7,427 nucleotides of DNA from JAVBSX01 sp964576215 (GTDB taxonomy: Bacteria > Planctomycetota > Planctomycetia > Pirellulales > Thermoguttaceae): the NCBI GenBank assembly GCA_964576215.1, contig CAZNVM010000378.1:1-7427 (forward strand), read 5' to 3'. This document shows, piece after piece, positions 1 to 4,984 of the stretch; positions within the stretch are counted from its first letter, which is position 1; each line of letters starts with the position of its first letter. Below the pieces are notes generated by a model. The model searched no databases, was not told the DNA's origin, and saw only the letters and a program-made list of their open reading frames with translations. Position numbers and translations under genes: made by a program.

Positions 1-122
1 CTCTATTCTCTATTCTCTATTCTCTATTCTCTATTCTCTATTCTCTATTCTCTATTCTCTATTCTCTATTCTCTATTCTCTATTCTCTATTCTCTATTCT
101 CTATTCTCTATTCTCTATTCTC
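1..122. repeat. Perfect tandem array of the heptamer CTCTATT, 17 copies plus CTC
   Basis: Seventeen uninterrupted identical copies of CTCTATT occupy 1-119, followed by a partial CTC at 120-122. The array begins at the window edge, so its true length is unknown. It ends six bases before the ATG of the phosphate transporter, so the 5' leader of that gene is purely pyrimidine-rich/A and has no Shine-Dalgarno motif. Because 7 is coprime to 3, every frame reads the same seven codons; none is a stop on the plus strand, so the transporter frame stays open to the window edge. The minus strand contains TAG. The absence of any sequence variation, unlike the other arrays here, suggests recent expansion. 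Confidence 0.97.
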
Positions 123-128
123 CCGTTT

Positions 129-1136
129 ATGACAAGCGCAATTCTCTTTTTAATTCTCGTTATTGTCGTCGCTCTGGCCTTTGAGTATATCAACGGCTTT
201 CACGATGCTGCGAATGCGATTGCCACCGTCGTTTCCACCAAAGTCTTGTCCCCCCGGAAAGCCTTACTTTACGGAGCGGTCCTCAATTTTTTCGGAGCCT
301 TTTTCGGAACACACGTTGCTCAAACCATCGGCAAAGGCATCGTGGATAAAACGGCCATTTCGCAAGAAGCCATTTTGTGCGCTTTAGCCGGTGCCATCAT
401 TTGGAATCTCTTCACCTGGTATTTCGGCATTCCTTCGAGTTCCTCCCATGCCCTGATCGGCGGACTGCTGGGTGCCGCCATTGCACACTACGGTTTCAAA
501 GTCATCCATATGGACGGGCTGATCTACAGGGTCATTATCCCGATGTTCACGTCCCCGCTTTTGGGATTTTTCGCCGGTTTTTTACTGATGGTGGTTCTGC
601 TATGGATGTTTGCCAAAGCGGCACCGGAAAGGATCAACAAAAAGTTCAAATTCCTCCAGGTGATTTCAGCGGGTATTATGGCGTTCAGCCACGGTTCGAA
701 TGACGCCCAAAAAACAATGGGAATCATCACGTTAAGTTTGCTGGCTTTCTATCACGGCGATAAAATTCCGGAGGGGACTGATTTTTCCGTTCCGTTTTGG
801 GTGATTTTCGCCTGTGCTTTGACGATGGGTTTGGGAACAATGGCGGGGGGCTGGAAAATCATCCACACGCTCGGTTCCCGGGTGATCAAGATCAAGCCGA
901 TTCACGGTTTTGCCGCGGAAACAACGGCAGCGACCACCATTTTGACGGCGTCGTGGTTCGGTTTTCCGGTCAGTACGACACATATCATTTCGACCGCCAT
1001 CATGGGGGTCGGCAGTACCATACGGTTTTCCGCCGTCAAATGGGGCCTGGTCGGAAATATCGTTTTGGCTTGGTTCTTGACGATTCCGATTTGCGCCGTC
1101 CTTTCCGCAGTACTGTACTGGTTGCTCGTCTGGTAA
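129..1136 (+). CDS. pit: PiT-family inorganic phosphate transporter
   Basis: Inner-membrane phosphate permease of the PiT family (low-affinity, cation-coupled phosphate uptake is the known family role). The 335 residues show the internal duplication typical of the family. The first half has G23-F-H-D-A-A-N-A with D26 and N29, then I101-P-S-S-S-S-H107. The second half repeats them as S187-H-G-S-N-D192-A-Q-K and F279-P-V-S-T-T-H285. Hydrophobic helices fill the rest (1-20, 45-65, 81-98, 135-161, 220-240, 305-335). The ATG start gives a normal family N-terminus (a hydrophobic helix running into NGFHD), although there is no ribosome-binding motif and a heptamer array ends six bases upstream. PiT genes often follow a PhoU-like (DUF47) gene, but that position is outside the window. 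Organic co-substrate or sulfate transport by a PiT relative cannot be excluded. Confidence 0.95.
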   Translation: MTSAILFLILVIVVALAFEYINGFHDAANAIATVVSTKVLSPRKALLYGAVLNFFGAFFGTHVAQTIGKGIVDKTAISQEAILCALAGAIIWNLFTWYFGIPSSSSHALIGGLLGAAIAHYGFKVIHMDGLIYRVIIPMFTSPLLGFFAGFLLMVVLLWMFAKAAPERINKKFKFLQVISAGIMAFSHGSNDAQKTMGIITLSLLAFYHGDKIPEGTDFSVPFWVIFACALTMGLGTMAGGWKIIHTLGSRVIKIKPIHGFAAETTAATTILTASWFGFPVSTTHIISTAIMGVGSTIRFSAVKWGLVGNIVLAWFLTIPICAVLSAVLYWLLVW

Positions 1137-1138
1137 GG

Positions 1139-1156
1139 CTTTTGCCGAAAAGTTTT
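1139..1156 (+). terminator. Weak terminator-like hairpin after the phosphate transporter
   Basis: Three bases after the transporter stop codon, CTTTT (1139-1143) can pair with AAAAG (1148-1152) across a GCCG loop and is followed by TTTT (1153-1156). The stem is only five pairs, four of them A-T, so it would be unstable; GGC/GCC pairing is an alternative fold. It is listed as the only terminator-like structure after this gene. Confidence 0.2.
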
Positions 1157-1170
1157 GAGTGAATCCAAGT

Positions 1171-1187
1171 GGGTATCGGGTATCGGG
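1171..1187. repeat. Heptamer repeat GGGTATC, two copies plus GGG
   Basis: GGGTATC occurs at 1171-1177 and 1178-1184 with a further GGG at 1185-1187. It lies in the gap between the phosphate transporter and the rhamnosidase, four bases before a second, different heptamer array. A near-identical unit (GGGCATC) stands on the other side of the rhamnosidase gene in the same orientation. Confidence 0.8.
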
Positions 1188-1191
1188 ACCC

Positions 1192-1222
1192 TCACTTATC
1201 ACTTGTCACTTATCACTTATCA
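1192..1222. repeat. Heptamer repeat TCACTTA, four copies plus TCA
   Basis: Four tandem units at 1192-1198, 1199-1205 (variant TCACTTG), 1206-1212 and 1213-1219, followed by a partial TCA. The array ends 29 bases before the rhamnosidase start codon, so it probably lies in that gene's promoter or leader. The variant unit creates a TTGTCA that resembles a -35 box, but I find no correctly spaced -10 partner. The reverse complement of the same unit recurs just after the gene. Confidence 0.92.
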
Positions 1223-1251
1223 TAACCAATCCGTTTACACTTTGAGTAACA

Positions 1252-3054
1252 ATGAAAACAACGTGCTATGCTTTTTTGATGGTGATTGCCCTGAGTACGG
1301 CGGCGAATGGACAATCGGTTGGCTCGAAACAAGATTCGCCGCTTTTGCCGCCGGGTGTGACCTCGGACGAAATGGACAAACGAACCGTGGTCGATGAACG
1401 CATCCGGCGGTTGATTTTGCCGAAGCGAATCGTCTGGAAATCAGATACCGGCGTTACGAAAGAGCACTTGCTCCTCGAACCCGTGTTGGGCCAAACCTCG
1501 ACTTCCGACATGGGGGGTGGTTGCCGTTTTGAATATACGGACAAAGGTCCGGCAAGCGTTTTGCTTGATTTTGGTGTTGAAATTCACGGCGGTATTCGGC
1601 TCGAAGCCCGTGATTTGACCCCCGGCGGACAAAGCGTCGGCAAAACGGTTCGTGTTCGGGTACGTTTTGGCGAATCCGCTGACGAAGCGATGGCCGAGAT
1701 GAGCGAAAAAGGGGCCGTCAACGACCACTCGACCCGCGACATGATCGTCAGCGTTCCGTGGCTCGGCATGGTCGAGTTCGGCGAATCGGCCTTCCGGTTC
1801 GTGCGGCTTGATCTCGTCGACGCCGGCACGGCAATCAACTTCGATTCGGTGCGAGCCGTTTTCACTTACCGCGACCTGCCGTGGATCGGTTCGTTCAAAA
1901 GTTCGGATGAGCGGCTCAACAAAATCTGGAAAACGGCGGCCCACACACAGCATTTGACCATGCAGGGCTTTGTTTTTGAAGGGGCCAAACGCGACCGGCT
2001 CATCTGGTACGGCGACATCCACCCGCAAACGATGACGACCCTGCACGTGTTCGGTGCTCCGCAAGTTTTGCGAGACACACTTGGTTACGCCGCCCGCGAA
2101 ACCTGGCCGTTGCCGAAATGGATGAACGGTATGCCGAACTACTCGCTTTGGTGGCTCATGTCGGTCAGTGATTTGTACCGCTACACGGGCAACGTCGATG
2201 ACCTCAAAGCACAACACGCTTACATCAAGGGGTTGGTCAATCAACTCGCAAAATTCGTCGGCGAAGACGGTCATGCGGCGTTTGACAGTCCGTTCCTTGA
2301 TTGGCCGACCGCCGACAACAGACCGGCACTTGACGCCGGAACACATGCGATGTTCGTCATGACGTTCGAACGGGTTGCGGAACTGGCCGTTGTTTTGGGG
2401 GATCGTGAACTCGAACAGCAGGCGAAACAATTGGCGGCGAAAGTTCGCACATACAAACCCGACCACGTCAATAACAAGCAAGCGGCATCGCTCATGGCAC
2501 TGGCCGGACTTGAACGCGAAGGCAAGCCGAACATCGCGGTTGTGGCGGCAGGCGGTGCCAAAGGTTTTTCGACTTTTTACGGATATTACATGCTCGAAGC
2601 GTTGGCCGCAGGTGGCGAAGAGCAATTGGCCATTGACGTTATCCGTGATTATTGGGGGGCGATGATCGACGCCGGTGCGACGACGTTCTGGGAAGATTTT
2701 GACCTTACCTGGCTCGAAGGTTCCGGTCGTATTGACGAGTTGACACCCGAAGGACTCAAAAGCCTGCACGCCGATCACGGGGCGCATTGTTACGTTGGGC
2801 TGCGACATTCGCTTTGTCACGGTTGGGCGTCGGGACCGGCGGCATGGCTTAGTGCCCATCTGCTGGGCGTCAAACCGGCTTCGCCCGGATTCAAGACCGT
2901 AATCGTCAAGCCGTTTTTGGGCGACCTTCATTGGGTCGAAGGGACCGTTCCCACTCCTAATGGGCCGATTTTCGTCCGTCATGAAAAAACAGCGAACGGC
3001 GAAATCGTCTCCGAAATCCGGCTCCCCGAAGGCATTTCGCTTCTGCGTGAGTAG
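1252..3054 (+). CDS. Secreted alpha-L-rhamnosidase-like glycoside hydrolase (GH78 type)
   Basis: Likely cleaves terminal alpha-L-rhamnose from plant or algal polysaccharides or glycosides by an inverting mechanism (family role). It has 600 residues. Residues 1-20 are a signal peptide ending A-A-N-G before Q21, supporting this ATG and export. Residues 60-210 look like beta-sandwich modules. The (alpha/alpha)6 catalytic barrel starts near 215. The signature at 243-255 is E-G-A-K-R-D-R-L-I-W-Y-G-D, aligning with the classical D-x-P-Q-R-E-R-x-G-W-x-G-D, so the putative acid position is D248 rather than Glu. T478-F-W-E481 supplies the probable general base, and S520-L-C-H-G-W-A-S-G-P is the family's barrel-closing motif. 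The C-terminal segment (541-575) is the usual beta-domain. It is shorter than many GH78 enzymes. The gene is bracketed by heptamer arrays, with no visible operon partner. The substrate could be another deoxysugar or uronic acid. Confidence 0.88.
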   Translation: MKTTCYAFLMVIALSTAANGQSVGSKQDSPLLPPGVTSDEMDKRTVVDERIRRLILPKRIVWKSDTGVTKEHLLLEPVLGQTSTSDMGGGCRFEYTDKGPASVLLDFGVEIHGGIRLEARDLTPGGQSVGKTVRVRVRFGESADEAMAEMSEKGAVNDHSTRDMIVSVPWLGMVEFGESAFRFVRLDLVDAGTAINFDSVRAVFTYRDLPWIGSFKSSDERLNKIWKTAAHTQHLTMQGFVFEGAKRDRLIWYGDIHPQTMTTLHVFGAPQVLRDTLGYAARETWPLPKWMNGMPNYSLWWLMSVSDLYRYTGNVDDLKAQHAYIKGLVNQLAKFVGEDGHAAFDSPFLDWPTADNRPALDAGTHAMFVMTFERVAELAVVLGDRELEQQAKQLAAKVRTYKPDHVNNKQAASLMALAGLEREGKPNIAVVAAGGAKGFSTFYGYYMLEALAAGGEEQLAIDVIRDYWGAMIDAGATTFWEDFDLTWLEGSGRIDELTPEGLKSLHADHGAHCYVGLRHSLCHGWASGPAAWLSAHLLGVKPASPGFKTVIVKPFLGDLHWVEGTVPTPNGPIFVRHEKTANGEIVSEIRLPEGISLLRE

Positions 3055-3056
3055 AC

Positions 3057-3072
3057 GGGCATCGGGCATCGG
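3057..3072. repeat. Heptamer repeat GGGCATC, two copies plus GG
   Basis: GGGCATC occurs at 3057-3063 and 3064-3070, followed by GG, starting two bases after the rhamnosidase stop codon. The unit differs by one base from the GGGTATC pair found before the gene and lies in the same orientation. Confidence 0.8.
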
Positions 3073-3078
3073 TGGTTA

Positions 3079-3106
3079 GTGATAAGTGATAGGTGATGCG
3101 TGAAGT
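3079..3106. repeat. Degenerate heptamer repeat GTGATAA, about four units
   Basis: Units GTGATAA (3079-3085), GTGATAG (3086-3092), GTGATGC (3093-3099) and a further decayed GTGAAGT (3100-3106). The reverse complement of GTGATAA is a rotation of TCACTTA, so this is the same repeat as 1192-1222 in the opposite orientation. Units decay progressively away from the gene. Confidence 0.85.
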
Positions 3107-3140
3107 TTCCTATTACAGCCCGTTGCAAGTAATGTTCATT

Positions 3141-3201
3141 AAGCCCCCAACGGGGGCACATAAGGTAGCCGGGGGTGAGACGTACTCCAGTCGAGATCAC
3201 C
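3141..3201. repeat. Palindromic intergenic repeat element with two hairpins
   Basis: GCCCCC (3143-3148) pairs perfectly with GGGGGC (3152-3157) across an AAC loop. A second, weaker hairpin follows: GGTGA (3174-3178) pairs with TCACC (3197-3201), with GAC/GTC pairing possible inside it. The layout (C-rich hairpin, ACATAAGGTAGCC linker, then GGGGGTGAG) resembles dispersed palindromic elements I recall from planctomycete genomes, though the right half is decayed. It sits between convergent genes, one base beyond the stop codon of the minus-strand lipoprotein and 86 bp past the rhamnosidase stop, so it could end transcription from both sides. There is no T-run, so a classical intrinsic terminator is not shown. 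Confidence 0.65.
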
Positions 3202-3202
3202 A

Positions 3203-3703
3203 CTATTCGCTCTGAAAAGGTACAACGCGAATCGTTTCCGTTGCAGTTCCGGCGGCGGGGGATTGCGATGTGCTCGAGTCGCCGGAGTACAACCCTGTGT
3301 CGGTTCGGAATGCGGAAACCGGGATCGTAATTTCGTCGCCGGTCCGGGCGGCAACCTTTACGGACCCAGCCGTTTCAGCGGCGGTCGGCTTTGTTTCGGC
3401 TTGCGGACTTACATTGAACGGTTGAATGACCGTCTCGGTTTTTTCTTGCGAAGACGTGAAAGAGTCCGCGTAGGGCCGATTAGGAGCGAACGGACTCACG
3501 CCGTCGGAATTGGACGGATTCGTCGTTGTCGAAGCGACTGACGCTCCCGGTTGCGGTGCGCTGTTGATGGTGTAAGAATTCGTTCCCGGCGGCGGAATCG
3601 TCGTCGCTGTGGAAAAAATATTCCCAAGCGGTTGCGTCGGCGTCGTTTGACAACCGGCGAAACCGACCAGAAATATTAGCAGTACAATGGGGATTCTTGA
3701 CAT
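3203..3703 (-). CDS. Small Ser/Thr/Pro-rich outer-membrane lipoprotein, function unknown
   Basis: A 166-residue protein with no domain I recognise. Residues 1-18 are a lipoprotein signal peptide: basic R3, a hydrophobic core, then G-F-A-G-C18. The -3 position is Phe, which is not the usual Leu/Val/Ile. Gln at +2 after the cysteine favours the outer membrane under the usual sorting rule. The mature part is low complexity, rich in Thr, Ser, Pro and Asn, and probably disordered, with a slightly more ordered end (V-K-V-A-A-R-T-G-D-E-I-T-I-P-V). The start is set by the signal peptide and by a GGGAG ribosome-binding site six bases upstream; an in-frame ATG at 3790 would bury the signal sequence behind 29 polar residues and is not used here. 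It lies 76 bp downstream of the beta-barrel gene on the same strand, so co-transcription is possible. Confidence 0.75.
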   Translation of the reverse strand: MSRIPIVLLIFLVGFAGCQTTPTQPLGNIFSTATTIPPPGTNSYTINSAPQPGASVASTTTNPSNSDGVSPFAPNRPYADSFTSSQEKTETVIQPFNVSPQAETKPTAAETAGSVKVAARTGDEITIPVSAFRTDTGLYSGDSSTSQSPAAGTATETIRVVPFQSE

Positions 3704-3709
3704 CGGACG

Positions 3710-3714
3710 CTCCC
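3710..3714 (-). promoter_or_regulatory. Ribosome-binding site deciding the lipoprotein start
   Basis: On the minus strand GGGAG stands six bases before the ATG at 3703-3701. It favours this start over the upstream in-frame ATG at 3790, which overlaps the end of the neighbouring barrel gene. Confidence 0.7.
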
Positions 3715-3779
3715 AGAATAAGTTCAAAGATTCGGTAGAATAACAAATCCTAAACTTCACGTCCAGAGCAATTTTTTTC

Positions 3780-4727
3780 TCACCATCCAAAACAGAGGCA
3801 ACAACTGACTGTATGCGACGTTTGCCGGGCGTTGAGCGTCAGGTCGTAATCGGCAAACAGACGCAAACCGCCGTATCCGAGCTTGGCTCCGAGACCGAAC
3901 CAAGCCCAGTCGCGGGCCGTATCGCCTCGAAAATTGCAGCGAATCGGCGTGAACTGGCCCGGTATTGAGCTGAAATAACTCACGGAAGTCGGCGATTCCT
4001 CTAGGTATTCGTGGCCCCAGCTTGCCCGCCCCTGAAACGACAGCAAGTCGCCAAGAACAAGGTTCAAACGCATACCAAGCAGGTTGTTCAGCCCATGATA
4101 ATCCTCTTTTCCTGCGCGGGCGAATTCGTCGAGATGCAGATAATGGTAATGGAGCGCGGTGTAGGGTTTGATACCGATCATTTTGCCGAGTGGAAGATCG
4201 AAACCAAATTCCGGGTAAAAATTCGCTTGATAACCTTTCGGCCTGAATTCAAAGGAGTTAAGTGGTCCATTTATACGCAACCCGTATTGGTCGGTTCCGC
4301 CGTTGACGTTGAAAAGGAAATGGCAAATCGGCAACGATTTATGAAACGTCAAGCCGAAAAGATGGTGTTTTGCGTCCCCATCGACGTCAATGTCAAAAGG
4401 AATGGAGCTGGGCAATTCCCATTTGGTTTCTTCACTGGCATAGTGATAATACAGCCCGAAAATGCTTCCGCCTTTGCGTTTGAGTTCAACTCCGGCCAGC
4501 AAACCGGTTGTGTCGGTATCCATCGAGAAAAGGTTTTCCGGTTCGATCTTGGACGTGTCGTAATACCCGGCCCCCCAGATTCGCAGGCTGCCCAGATTTT
4601 TTGATTTGGAAGCTCCGCGATAGACGACCTCGAACCCGTTGGGGCCGATTTCGCCGTAATCGGAAGCAACGCATGAAATCGCGATAAAAAACAGGACCCA
4701 CAGAGTAGTGATTCGTAAAAACATCAT
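3780..4727 (-). CDS. Autotransporter-type outer-membrane beta-barrel protein without a passenger
   Basis: A 315-residue protein. Residues 1-22 form a signal peptide (hydrophobic 8-19, V-A-S before D23). The rest alternates short amphipathic strands and turns rich in Gly, Tyr, Phe and Leu, as in outer-membrane barrels. The C-terminal third carries the pattern of the autotransporter beta-domain: R-A-S-W-G-H-E-Y (234-241), then R-C-N-F-R-G-D (263-269), A-R-D-W-A-W-F-G-L-G-A (271-281), L-F-A-D-Y-D (290-295), and a terminal aromatic residue (W315). There is no room for a passenger domain, so the barrel stands alone. Three cysteines close to the end (309, 310, 312) are odd for this fold. The start could be either of two adjacent ATGs; no Shine-Dalgarno motif is visible. 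It is transcribed divergently from the porin and lies upstream of the lipoprotein gene. Role unknown; a structural or transport pore is a guess. Confidence 0.78.
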   Translation of the reverse strand: MMFLRITTLWVLFFIAISCVASDYGEIGPNGFEVVYRGASKSKNLGSLRIWGAGYYDTSKIEPENLFSMDTDTTGLLAGVELKRKGGSIFGLYYHYASEETKWELPSSIPFDIDVDGDAKHHLFGLTFHKSLPICHFLFNVNGGTDQYGLRINGPLNSFEFRPKGYQANFYPEFGFDLPLGKMIGIKPYTALHYHYLHLDEFARAGKEDYHGLNNLLGMRLNLVLGDLLSFQGRASWGHEYLEESPTSVSYFSSIPGQFTPIRCNFRGDTARDWAWFGLGAKLGYGGLRLFADYDLTLNARQTSHTVSCCLCFGW

Positions 4728-4914
4728 TTTCGCGTCAAAAAATGGATTTGTCCCCTTTTGGCCGGTACTCCGTGCCAGCTCACCGATATTATCGACGACA
4801 AAATAGGCAAACTTTACGGATTATCTTAAATGCGACGGTTACAAAAGATTTTCCGATTATTTTTAAAATTCTGATTGCGCAAGGTCGATAATGTTTAATG
4901 ACGAAACCGGGTTG
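4728..4914. other. AT-rich divergent intergenic region
   Basis: Upstream region shared by the minus-strand barrel gene and the plus-strand porin. It holds the inverted repeat CGATA-T-TATCG (4784-4794), a weak hairpin GGTAC-TCC-GTGCC (4765-4777) and a very AT-rich block around 4835-4875. I found no well-spaced promoter for the minus-strand gene and no RNA gene or credible ORF. The short inverted repeat could be an operator, but this is untested. Confidence 0.3.
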
Positions 4915-4943
4915 TTGACTCGCCTGTGTATTGTTACTAAAAT
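4915..4943 (+). promoter_or_regulatory. Sigma-70-type promoter for the BBP2 porin
   Basis: TTGACT (4915-4920, five of six matches to the -35 consensus) and TAAAAT (4938-4943, five of six matches to the -10 consensus) are separated by exactly 17 bp. Transcription would start near 4950, giving a leader of about 32 nt that contains the ribosome-binding site. A start near 4950 also makes the in-frame TTG at 4952 an implausible translation start. Confidence 0.72.
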
Positions 4944-4967
4944 ACTAAACATTGTGGTCCTTTCAAG

Positions 4968-4984
4968 AAGGAGTTCCTCCTGTG
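4968..4984 (+). promoter_or_regulatory. Porin ribosome-binding site inside a small hairpin, next to a GTG start
   Basis: AAGGAG (4968-4973) lies eight bases before GTG (4982-4984), an ideal distance. AGGAG (4969-4973) is followed after a TTC loop by CTCCT (4977-4981), so the Shine-Dalgarno sequence can pair with the bases directly before the start codon. The spacing settles the start at GTG 4982. The hairpin has five pairs and a three-base loop, so it is only modestly stable. Confidence 0.7.

Noticed and set aside
1..122. CRISPR array
   Set aside because: The 7-bp units are contiguous with no spacers and there are no cas genes; it is a simple tandem repeat.
1108..1120. Perfect inverted repeat CAGTAC-T-GTACTG
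   Set aside because: It lies inside the conserved coding end of the phosphate transporter and is explained by the Ala-Val-Leu-Tyr-Trp codons; no evidence for a binding site.
1441..3069. A 542-codon open frame on the minus strand across the rhamnosidase gene
   Set aside because: It is antisense to a gene with a clear signal peptide and GH78 motifs, its protein is Arg/Phe-rich without domains, and its first codons come from the GGGCATC repeat. It reflects codon usage on the real strand.
3704..3790. Upstream in-frame ATG that would add 29 residues to the lipoprotein
   Set aside because: It would place a charged and polar extension before a lipoprotein signal peptide and overlaps the end of the barrel gene; the downstream ATG has its own GGGAG site.
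4011..4604. A 197-codon plus-strand open frame
   Set aside because: It lies antisense inside the outer-membrane barrel gene and shows no domain or start signal.
4952..4981. In-frame TTG start for the porin, ten codons upstream
   Set aside because: It lies about two bases from the predicted transcription start, has no ribosome-binding site, and the GTG at 4982 has AAGGAG at ideal spacing.
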